The position numbers and the translations under genes are program-made. The notes under the pieces are model-generated. The model saw only the letters and a program-made list of their open reading frames with translations, ran no database searches and was not told the origin of the DNA. A stretch of 64,000 nt of DNA from Hyphomicrobium sp. GTDB taxonomy: Bacteria > Pseudomonadota > Alphaproteobacteria > Rhizobiales > Hyphomicrobiaceae. Below are positions 37,013-44,254 of this stretch, one piece after another. Position 1 is the first letter of the stretch, and each line of letters begins with the position of its first letter. The stretch is from the NCBI GenBank assembly GCA_021732485.1, contig JAKFUV010000013.1, positions 132,231-196,230 of the forward strand. The letters are read 5' to 3'.

Positions 37013-38158
37013 ATGGCTCACCTTGATCTCCCCCGTGACATTGCCACGCCGGCCTATGTACTCGACGAAACCGCGTTGCTGCGAAATTTGGAAACGGCTG
37101 CGCGCATCAAGCGCGAGACCGGATGTAAAATCCTCTTGGCGACAAAGGCCTTCGCTTTGCCAGCGGCCTTTCCGCTGATGCGCGACGTCCTCGACGGCAC
37201 GACCGCGAGCGGCGAGTACGAGGCGCGTCTGGGCTTCGAGGAATTTGGCAAGGAAGTGCATGTCTACTCGCCAGCCTACATGCCAGGCGAAATCGAACGC
37301 CTGACGCATCTTGCCAAGCACATCTACTTCAATTCACCCGAGCAGATCCGTCGCTACGCCCACATTGTCGGAACAGCCGCCGGTGTCAAAATCGGTTTGC
37401 GTATCAATCCCGGTTTCTCAATGGCGACGCTGGGCGGCGAACTCTACGATCCGTGCGCGCCTTATTCGCGTTTTGGCGCGACCGCCGACACGCTCGATGA
37501 GGCGCCTTGGGAGATCATCGACATCTTGCACACCCACGCTCTCTGCGAGGCACGCAACGCCGGCTCTGTCGGCTTGATCGAGCACGTCGGCCGCAACTTT
37601 GCCCCCTACATTCGGCGCGTCAAAGCCGTCAACTTTGGCGGCGGCCATTTCATCAACAAGGCCGACTACGACGTTGCCAAACTGATCGCTGCGATCATCA
37701 CCTTCAAGAACGAGTTTGGCGTCGATGTCATCCTTGAGCCGGGCGCCGGTCTGGTCGTCGATACCGGATATCTCGTCGCCAGCGTTCTCGGCCTGCATCA
37801 CAATGGTAAGGACATCGCTATTCTCGATGCCTCGGCATCGACGCATATGCCGGATGTCTTGGAGGTCCCCTACACACCCTTGATCGTCGGTGCTGCGGCT
37901 CCTGGTGTCCTGCCGCACACGTACATTCTTGGCGGCAAAACGTGCATGACCGGCGACATTATTGGCGAGTATTCATTCAAGGCGCCGCTGCAGCCCGGCG
38001 ACAAACTGATCTTCACCGACATGATGCAGTATTCGTTCGTCAAAAATAATACCTTCAATGGCGTTCCACTTCCGGATCTTGCCGTGTTGCGAACAAACGG
38101 ATCTTACGACGTCGTCCGCACTTACGGCTATGATGAGTTTCGCCGGCGACTGGGATAA
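37013..38158 (+). CDS. nspC: Carboxynorspermidine/carboxyspermidine decarboxylase
   Basis: Fold III PLP decarboxylase of 381 residues. The PLP lysine is Lys45 in KILLATKAFALP. Other family motifs are GLRINPGFS, SRFGATADTLDE, HALCEARNAG, NFGGGHFINKADYD, EPGAGLVVDTGYL, the active-site region GGKTCMTGDIIGEY, and TDMMQYSFVKNNTFNG. The enzyme removes CO2 from carboxynorspermidine or carboxyspermidine. AAGGA lies nine bases before the ATG at 37013. The substrate should be carboxyspermidine if putrescine is supplied by the decarboxylase at 10.4-11.6 kb. A CG-rich hairpin follows (38170-38185). Confidence 0.92.
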   Translation: MAHLDLPRDIATPAYVLDETALLRNLETAARIKRETGCKILLATKAFALPAAFPLMRDVLDGTTASGEYEARLGFEEFGKEVHVYSPAYMPGEIERLTHLAKHIYFNSPEQIRRYAHIVGTAAGVKIGLRINPGFSMATLGGELYDPCAPYSRFGATADTLDEAPWEIIDILHTHALCEARNAGSVGLIEHVGRNFAPYIRRVKAVNFGGGHFINKADYDVAKLIAAIITFKNEFGVDVILEPGAGLVVDTGYLVASVLGLHHNGKDIAILDASASTHMPDVLEVPYTPLIVGAAAPGVLPHTYILGGKTCMTGDIIGEYSFKAPLQPGDKLIFTDMMQYSFVKNNTFNGVPLPDLAVLRTNGSYDVVRTYGYDEFRRRLG

Positions 38159-38169
38159 GCGGCGCTGCA

Positions 38170-38185
38170 CGCGCGCTTGCGCGCG
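38170..38185 (+). terminator. CG hairpin after nspC, possible terminator
   Basis: CGCGCGC-TT-GCGCGCG, seven-base perfect arms (the innermost pairs probably open as the loop), followed by CCTTT. It lies 12 bp past the nspC stop and 39 bp before pepN. The T-run is short, so termination may be partial. Confidence 0.4.
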
Positions 38186-38223
38186 CCTTTGGCGACGATC
38201 TGATTTGAAATAGGCCACGCACC

Positions 38224-40869
38224 ATGACGACCGACGAACCGCGCGCCGTTAAACTTGCCGACTATCGTCCGTCTGCATTTCTCATCGATACGGTCGATCT
38301 CGATATCCAGCTCGATCCCGAACGCACGCGCGTGTCGGCTAGATTAAGGCTTCGGCGGAATCCGAAATGCTCCGAGCCAACAGTCAGTCTGTCGCTTGAC
38401 GGCGAACTTCTGGACCTTCAGCACATCGCGATTGACGGTCGCGATGTCGCGCTGACCGATTATGCCGTGACCGACACCGGCCTAACGATCCAAGCCGTGC
38501 CCGATGCTCCGTTTACACTCGACATGACGACGATCGTAAACCCTGACTCGAACACCGCACTGCAAGGCATTTATCTGTCGCGCGGCATTTATTGCTCGCA
38601 GTGCGAGGCGCAAGGCTTCCGCCGCATCACCTATTTTTTCGACCGGCCAGATATCTTGTCGATTTACACCGTGCGTCTTGAGGCCGATCTCACTGCTGCT
38701 CCCATTCTCTTGTCGAATGGCAATCCACGCGAACGCGGCACCCTGGCTGGCGGCCAGCGCCACTACGCCGTGTGGCATGATCCATTTCCAAAGCCGTCGT
38801 ATCTGTTCGCCATCGTCGGTGGTGATCTTGCCTCGATTGCATCGACCTTCACGACGATGTCTGGCCGCGACGTCGATCTGCGCATCTATGTCGAGCACGG
38901 CAAGGAAGAGCGCGCGCATTGGGCGATGGATTCACTCAAGCGCTCATTCGCCTGGGACGAGCAGCGCTTTGGCCGCGAATATGACCTCGACGTCTTCAAC
39001 ATCGTCGCCGTGTCGGATTTCAATATGGGCGCGATGGAAAACAAAGGCCTCAATATCTTCAACGACCGGCTCGTGCTGGCGTCAGCGGACACGGCCACCG
39101 ACGCTCATTACGAAGCGATCGAGAGCGTTGTGGCGCATGAATATTTTCACAATTGGACCGGCAATCGCATCACCTGCCGCGACTGGTTTCAGCTGTGCCT
39201 GAAAGAAGGTTTGACCGTCTATCGCGATCAGGAATTCACCGCCGACGAGCGAAGCCGAACCGTGCAGCGCATCACCGACGTCCGCCAATTGAAGTCCCTG
39301 CAATTTCCCGAAGATCAAGGCCCGCTCGCGCATGCCGTTCGGCCCGAAAGCTATGTCGAGATCAATAATTTCTACACCCCGACCGTTTATGAAAAAGGCG
39401 CCGAACTGGTGCGCATGATCTCAACGATCCTCGGGCCTGAAAAATTCCGCGCCGGAATGGATATCTATTTTGATCGCCACGATGGCGACGCGGCGACCAT
39501 CGAAGACTTCATTCGCTGCTTTGAAGATGCAAGCGGCGTCGATCTAACGCACTTTGCCCGGTGGTATTCCCAAGCGGGCACGCCGGAACTGGTGTGCGAT
39601 TTCAGCTATGACAAGGCCAGCAATCGCGCTGAGCTGACCGTGCACCAAAGCCTTCAGCCGACGCCTGGACAGCCGAAGAAATCGCCGTTGTACATTCCGT
39701 TGGCGGTCGCGCTGCTCGGGCCAAATGGTAGCGAACTCGAGCTCGACAGCGACGACGCAAACTTCATTCGCCCCGGCGTTTTGGCCGTCACCGAAGCCAA
39801 GCAGACGTTCACGTTCACCGGCATCACATCACGCCCGGTTCCATCCCTGCTGCGGGGCTTTTCGGCGCCGGTGAACGTCACCATCGATCTGTCTGACGCC
39901 GATCTCAGTTTCCTGATGGCGCACGACCGCGATCTCTTCAATCGCTGGCAGGCGGCCAACCATTTTGCGTCGCGGGCTATTTTACGCGCGTTAAGTGGTA
40001 CGGCATCAGCGTCCGGCAACGCCGACGCTTACGCGACGGCGATGATCGCTGCCTTGCTAAATCCGTCCCTGGACGACGCCTACAAAGCCGAACTGCTGAA
40101 ACTTCCGACCCAGTCGGACATTGCGCGCGATAAGGGCACCGACGTCGATCCCGACCGCATCGACACCGCGCACCGCGCGTTCAGCCGGGCACTTGCCAAC
40201 GCCATGGTCGCGACGCTGTCTGAAACCTACGCCGCTTCCGCCACCGCTGGCGCATTTTCGCCCGACGCCAAGAGCGCTGGCCGTCGTGCCTTGCGGAACG
40301 CGGCGCTGACGCTGCTGTCGCAACGCCAAACCGCTGAAGATGTCGACCGGATTGAGCAGCACTATTTCAACTCAACCAACATGACGGACGCAGCCCACGC
40401 CCTCGTTCTCATCGCCGGCAGAGACGTCCCGGCGCGGCAGCGCGTCATGGACCATTTCTATGATCGCTGGCAGTCCGATCACCTCGTCATCGACATGTGG
40501 TTCGCTGCCCAGGCGCAAGCGCCGCTCGCCGGCACGCTCGATCGTGTCGCAGAGCTGATGTTGCACCCACTGTTCAAGATCACGACACCCAACAAAGTTC
40601 GTGCCTTACTCGGAACCTTTGCCATGTCGAACCCGACGCAGTTCAATCGTGCCGACGGCGCCGGCTATCATTTCCTTGCCAGAACGGTGCTTGCAGTCGA
40701 CGCCATCAATCCGCAAGTCGCAGCGCGATTGCTCGGTGCCTTCCGCAGTTATCGCGCCCTCGAACCCATGCGCCGCGCCCACGCGGCCGACGCTCTCTGC
40801 AGCATCGCCGAGGCGCCGAATGGGTCGCGGGACAGCCGCGAAATTGTCTCGCGGATGCTCGACGCTTAA
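38224..40869 (+). CDS. pepN: Aminopeptidase N (M1 family)
   Basis: Zinc aminopeptidase of 881 residues, the proteobacterial PepN size. The substrate-recognition motif is GAMENKG. The zinc site HExxH-18-E appears as VAHEYFHNWTGNRITCRDWF followed by LKEGLTVYRDQEF. The C-terminal PepN-type domains (DUF3458 Ig-like and helical) follow, ending SIAEAPNGSRDSREIVSRML. It is cytoplasmic and removes N-terminal residues from peptides. The ATG at 38224 gives the family N-terminus; AGG lies some ten bases upstream. It stands alone after nspC. The 215 bp after it hold two small inverted repeats (GAGACA...TGTCTC and AGTCGC...GCGACT). Confidence 0.95.
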   Translation: MTTDEPRAVKLADYRPSAFLIDTVDLDIQLDPERTRVSARLRLRRNPKCSEPTVSLSLDGELLDLQHIAIDGRDVALTDYAVTDTGLTIQAVPDAPFTLDMTTIVNPDSNTALQGIYLSRGIYCSQCEAQGFRRITYFFDRPDILSIYTVRLEADLTAAPILLSNGNPRERGTLAGGQRHYAVWHDPFPKPSYLFAIVGGDLASIASTFTTMSGRDVDLRIYVEHGKEERAHWAMDSLKRSFAWDEQRFGREYDLDVFNIVAVSDFNMGAMENKGLNIFNDRLVLASADTATDAHYEAIESVVAHEYFHNWTGNRITCRDWFQLCLKEGLTVYRDQEFTADERSRTVQRITDVRQLKSLQFPEDQGPLAHAVRPESYVEINNFYTPTVYEKGAELVRMISTILGPEKFRAGMDIYFDRHDGDAATIEDFIRCFEDASGVDLTHFARWYSQAGTPELVCDFSYDKASNRAELTVHQSLQPTPGQPKKSPLYIPLAVALLGPNGSELELDSDDANFIRPGVLAVTEAKQTFTFTGITSRPVPSLLRGFSAPVNVTIDLSDADLSFLMAHDRDLFNRWQAANHFASRAILRALSGTASASGNADAYATAMIAALLNPSLDDAYKAELLKLPTQSDIARDKGTDVDPDRIDTAHRAFSRALANAMVATLSETYAASATAGAFSPDAKSAGRRALRNAALTLLSQRQTAEDVDRIEQHYFNSTNMTDAAHALVLIAGRDVPARQRVMDHFYDRWQSDHLVIDMWFAAQAQAPLAGTLDRVAELMLHPLFKITTPNKVRALLGTFAMSNPTQFNRADGAGYHFLARTVLAVDAINPQVAARLLGAFRSYRALEPMRRAHAADALCSIAEAPNGSRDSREIVSRMLDA

Positions 40870-41084
40870 ACGCCGCCACGCGGCCTGCCAGGCTGCATAT
40901 TTTGCCAGCGTTGCAGAGACATAAACTCGAATGTCTCAATTCAGCCGAAATTCGCGCGGTGTGAAATTATTCTCCCTCGACACCTGAGTCGCAAATCAGC
41001 GACTATGATTCTGTGGTCTGGAGCTTGCGTTACAGCTTCAGATGCGGGGGCACTTCACAGACATTTTTGGAAGGAATTTGGGGG

Positions 41085-42137
41085 ATGGCGTGGACCTGGT
41101 CCGCTCCTCAACGGGGAGCCTTGTCCTTCACAACAGCTTTGGCACTGGTGTGTCAGGCCCTTCGCCACAGGTTCGATGACGCTCTAGGTCAGAGCCCGGC
41201 GCGCGGTGCCTTCGCCGCAAGCACCGGCGTGCTGACCGGTGCCGGCGTTCTTGTCCCGCTGATGGCCGCCGAAACTTTGACGGCCATTCTGTTTTCGGGT
41301 GCCGCTGCTGCGGCCTCGATGCTGGTCTTGAGGGTGCGAGAGACGACCGTGCCGGCGGCGCAGAATTCCTTCAATCCCACATTGGCCAAGTCGTCCCGGT
41401 CAGCATCGGTTCCGCAAACCCGTTTTCTGGAATTGCTGCCGCGCGACGCCCAGCGTTCATCACTCGATCGTGCGCGCTGGTCGGAACTGACAGCGCACAT
41501 GAGCCACGAGTTGCGGACCCCTCTGAATGCGGTCCTCGGCTTCTCCGAAATGATGAGCAAAGAAGTATTCGGGCCCATGGGCTCGCACTGTTACAGCGAC
41601 TACGCCCGCAACATTCACGCCAGCGGCCGCATGCTGCTGAAAACCGCCGAAGATGCGCTCGCTATCACCGCGTTGCTCAGTGCGCCCGAGCGGCGGCGCG
41701 TGCCTTTGACGGCCTGCCTGTCGACAGCCATCGCCGATGCCATGGCGTTCCATGCCGATGCTTTCGCCACCCGGCACATCACGGTGTCGATCAGTGACCC
41801 GGACCAAGCCGTGCTCGTCGCCGACCCGCAAATCGTTCGCCAGCTTTTCATCAACGTGTTGGCCGACGCGGTGACGCGCATTGCGGACGGGGATACGATT
41901 TCGCTCAGCGCTCACGTCGATGCGGGCTCAGTTCAAATTGCGGTCGACGTTTTACCTGACACTCGGCGCGTCGATCTCGCGCCAGATACGTTCGCGATCC
42001 TGCTAGCCTCGACCTTGGCCGAACTCTCCGGCGCCGCTTTCAGCATCTCCACCGACACGCGAACCGGACGTCGTTCTTGCGACTTGAGTTTCGCCGTCGC
42101 AACCCAGCAGGATTTCTTCGCGAACTCCGGCGGCTGA
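41085..42137 (+). CDS. Degenerate histidine kinase-like membrane protein
   Basis: Protein of 350 residues: two membrane helices (about 44-62 and 64-82), a linker, then an intact dimerisation/H-box MSHELRTPLNAVLGFSEMM (His141) close to that of the kinase at 21550-23190. The ATPase part is eroded. The N-box is INVLADAV instead of NLLSNA; the G1 motif DxGxG is replaced by VLPDTRRV; and no GTGLGL G2 loop is present. It therefore probably cannot bind ATP and may act as a phosphotransferase, phosphatase or scaffold (inference). AAGGA lies nine bases before the ATG at 41085. A MITE-like element begins 3 bp after its stop. Confidence 0.75.
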   Translation: MAWTWSAPQRGALSFTTALALVCQALRHRFDDALGQSPARGAFAASTGVLTGAGVLVPLMAAETLTAILFSGAAAAASMLVLRVRETTVPAAQNSFNPTLAKSSRSASVPQTRFLELLPRDAQRSSLDRARWSELTAHMSHELRTPLNAVLGFSEMMSKEVFGPMGSHCYSDYARNIHASGRMLLKTAEDALAITALLSAPERRRVPLTACLSTAIADAMAFHADAFATRHITVSISDPDQAVLVADPQIVRQLFINVLADAVTRIADGDTISLSAHVDAGSVQIAVDVLPDTRRVDLAPDTFAILLASTLAELSGAAFSISTDTRTGRRSCDLSFAVATQQDFFANSGG

Positions 42138-42139
42138 CC

Positions 42140-42413
42140 TAGAGCCCTTCCGACTTAGATTGAACCAATTCTGTTCGCGCCGGTTGAGCCGATCCGGCAG
42201 GCGGTGGGCGCAGTGCGATGCCTAAGCATCGGACAAGCCCGCCAACAAACCGGGCGGCCAACCCGCGCGAAACCGACAGGGACGGGGGCTTTTGCGCTGA
42301 TCCACGGCGGGCTTCGTCTTGGCCGCACATCGGGTGCGGCCGTCGACAAATCCCTTGGTCTCAGCGCAAAATCCCCTCGTCAGAATGGGTCAATCTAAGT
42401 CGGAAGGGCTCTA
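42140..42413. mobile_element. MITE-like element with TA target duplication (IS630/Tc1-mariner type)
   Basis: Terminal inverted repeats begin GAGCCCTTCCGACTTAGATT (left, from 42142) and are mirrored perfectly over 22 bases ending at 42411; the similarity continues inward imperfectly to CAGAAT at 42381. A TA dinucleotide flanks each end (42140-42141 and 42412-42413), as in IS630-type insertions. The 270-bp inside has no transposase and contains nested hairpins, including GGCCGCAC/GTGCGGCC near 42320-42340 and an imperfect pair around TTTTGCGCTGA. Several 60-70-codon open frames inside are products of the repeats. It fills the gap between the degenerate kinase and the metal-sensor operon. Confidence 0.82.
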
Positions 42414-42436
42414 ACACAGCGCGCATTCGCTGACGT

Positions 42437-42934
42437 TCAGTCCGGCGGTCCGCGACTTTTCTTGCCAGGTTTGCGTTTGTCACGCCATTGCGTCAGCACA
42501 CGGCGTTCTTCGGGTGTCAGCTTCGCCGCCGTGTCGATTAAAACGCTGCTAATGGCGGTCTTCAGCGTTGCTTCGGCATCGGTCATGCGTTGAAACGCGC
42601 CTTTCGCGGCATCAGCGCTGAAAGGTTCGGCGGCAAGCGCATTGTTCGCGTCCACCCACGCGCTCCGCGCCGCATCACGCAGCGGCTTCAAGGTTTCGCG
42701 CGCCAGTTTGACGTCGTTACGCACCACATCTTGTCGCTCTTTGGGAAGCTTGCGAACAAAGCCCATCAGGCCGACGTCGTCGCCGCGCCAAGGACCAGGA
42801 CCGCCATGCCGGTGATGCCAGAACGCAGCACCCATGCCGCCGAGCACCAGCAAGTTCAGCGCTAGCGAGGCAATCAATCCGGCATACAGCCAGCGCGGCC
42901 GCTGCGACACAGCTTCAGGTGCATCTGTCGTCAT
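42437..42934 (-). CDS. Periplasmic heavy-metal-sensor (CpxP/Spy-like) protein
   Basis: Membrane-anchored protein of 165 residues. A short cytoplasmic tail is followed by one helix (WLYAGLIASLALNLLVLGGMGAAFW), a His-rich HHRHGGPGPW, and a helical LTxxQ-like domain (FVRKLPKERQDVVRNDVKL, KLTPEERRVLTQW) of the periplasmic heavy metal sensor type. The stop codon of the upstream gene overlaps its ATG by 4 bases (ATGA), and GAGGA lies six bases before it. Third in the sigma factor operon. Probably monitors periplasmic stress or metal and acts on the preceding membrane protein; the signal is unknown. Confidence 0.8.
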   Translation of the reverse strand: MTTDAPEAVSQRPRWLYAGLIASLALNLLVLGGMGAAFWHHRHGGPGPWRGDDVGLMGFVRKLPKERQDVVRNDVKLARETLKPLRDAARSAWVDANNALAAEPFSADAAKGAFQRMTDAEATLKTAISSVLIDTAAKLTPEERRVLTQWRDKRKPGKKSRGPPD

Positions 42935-43446
42935 AGCAAGTCCTCTTCCAACAATCCGTCGGCGTCGTCGACGCTGGCAATCTGGGGCCCCGAACCATCG
43001 TCGCCGGAGCTTCCGATCAAGAGTTGCGCTGCCGGGTCGACGACGGGCGACTGGCCGACCAAAATTCCAAAGACCAGCGACGCGGCGAGTGCCATCGCGG
43101 CCATGGCGTGGTCGAAGCGCCGGATCGGCCGTCGCTGCGGTCCTGATGACAGTGGCGCCTTCGGCATGCCCTCCGCACCGACGAGGCGCGGCTGGCGCAT
43201 CGCAGCTTCGTCGATGCGCCCCGCGAGACGCGCCACGGCGTCAGCGCTCAACGTTGGTGCGGCATCGAGCAATCGATCGAAGGCCTCCGCCTCGCGCAGC
43301 ATCCGTTCGGCTTCTGGATTTGTGGAGATGATGGTCGAAAGCGCGTGGCGAAGCGGCGCTGGCCACCGCGTCCGATCGGCGCCGTACGCTTCGAGCGCTG
43401 CCTCTAAATCATTGAGCGTCATCGCGGTGCGATCGCTGCTGGTCAT
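42931..43446 (-). CDS. Probable anti-sigma factor, single-span membrane protein
   Basis: Protein of 171 residues: a cytoplasmic N-terminal helical domain (LNDLEAALEAYGADRTRWP), Arg-rich middle, one membrane helix (FDHAMAAMALAASLVFGILVG) and a short acidic periplasmic tail. No ZAS zinc motif (HxxxCxxC) is seen. Its place directly after an ECF sigma gene and before a metal sensor suggests it holds the sigma factor at the membrane. AAAGGT lies six bases before the ATG at 43446. Identity rests mainly on position. Confidence 0.65.
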   Translation of the reverse strand: MTSSDRTAMTLNDLEAALEAYGADRTRWPAPLRHALSTIISTNPEAERMLREAEAFDRLLDAAPTLSADAVARLAGRIDEAAMRQPRLVGAEGMPKAPLSSGPQRRPIRRFDHAMAAMALAASLVFGILVGQSPVVDPAAQLLIGSSGDDGSGPQIASVDDADGLLEEDLL

Positions 43447-43484
43447 GTCATCACCTTTAATCGCCGTTCGACTGCAAACATCAC

Positions 43485-44153
43485 TCAGCCGCCACCAACC
43501 GAAATGAGACTGCGCCATTCTGATTTCAAATCCGCCTTCAATTGCCGTCGCGCCCGGCCAAGCAGAGATTCGACCGCCTCGTCCGAAATGCCCATGACGT
43601 TGCCGACCTCGATCTGGCTCATGCCCTCATAGTGAAACAGTGTCAGAGCAAGGCGCTGGCGATCGGGAAGTTTTTTCAACGCGCCATCGACCCGCTGCTT
43701 CATCTCTTCGCTTTCCATCGCCGCCAACTGCCGTGCCTCTTCGGGAACTTCCGGGAGTTCATCGACAGGCGTCAGCTTGGCGCGACCGCGCACCCGATCG
43801 ATGCACAGATTTGATACGACGCGTCGCAGCCAAGGCCTCACGCCCGCGTGTCCGACATCGAGCGATCCACCCGATCGCCAAAGCCGCAAGAATGTTTCTT
43901 GCGCCACGTCTTCGGCTTCGGCATCGTCGCGCAGCATGCGGCGCGCGATGGCCACGACGGTTTTGAGATGGCGATCGGTCAGCAAACGGAATGCAACGCC
44001 ATCACCCGAGGCGACCTTCGCCACCAGAGCGGCCTCGTCGGTCGCGTCCGATGAAACCGCCGCTGCGGCCAAGGCGGGTTCGCTGTCCAACGATGTCGGT
44101 GCCACCAAAACCCTCGCCATCCGGCCACCAGCGTCCTCGCGCGTGCCAGCCAT
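43485..44153 (-). CDS. ECF-type RNA polymerase sigma factor
   Basis: ECF sigma factor of 222 residues. Region 2 is FRLLTDRHLKTVVAIARRML with DAEDVAQETFLRLWR (as AEDVAQETFLRLW); region 4 is LPDRQRLALTLFHYEGMSQI followed by GISDEAVESLLGRARRQLK. It carries an extra N-terminal extension of about 40 residues. The ATG at 44153 has GGAG five bases upstream. It heads a three-gene operon with a membrane protein and a metal-sensor-like protein, a known arrangement for envelope stress control. It is not EcfG, because no NepR or PhyR is adjacent. Confidence 0.88.
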   Translation of the reverse strand: MAGTREDAGGRMARVLVAPTSLDSEPALAAAAVSSDATDEAALVAKVASGDGVAFRLLTDRHLKTVVAIARRMLRDDAEAEDVAQETFLRLWRSGGSLDVGHAGVRPWLRRVVSNLCIDRVRGRAKLTPVDELPEVPEEARQLAAMESEEMKQRVDGALKKLPDRQRLALTLFHYEGMSQIEVGNVMGISDEAVESLLGRARRQLKADLKSEWRSLISVGGG

Positions 44154-44183
44154 TGCGTCTCCGATACCCTACCACGAAGCCTC

Positions 44184-44209
44184 GATACGGCGGAATTGGC
44201 CGGCTGTTC
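44184..44209 (-). promoter_or_regulatory. Candidate ECF promoter of the sigma operon
   Basis: On the minus strand GAAC, 16 bases, CGTATC, ending about 30 bases before the sigma factor's ATG. The GAAC -35 core and CGTA/CGTC-like -10 resemble autoregulated ECF promoters. Proposed from position and pattern only. Confidence 0.3.
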
Positions 44210-44254
44210 ACTGGAAAGAACGACGCTAAGGGTGAAATCCGTCGGCATTTCCCG

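Noticed and set aside
42139..42433. Several 60-70-codon frames on both strands between the degenerate kinase and the metal-sensor gene
   Set aside because: They lie inside the inverted-repeat element and follow from its symmetry; none has a ribosome binding site or family similarity.
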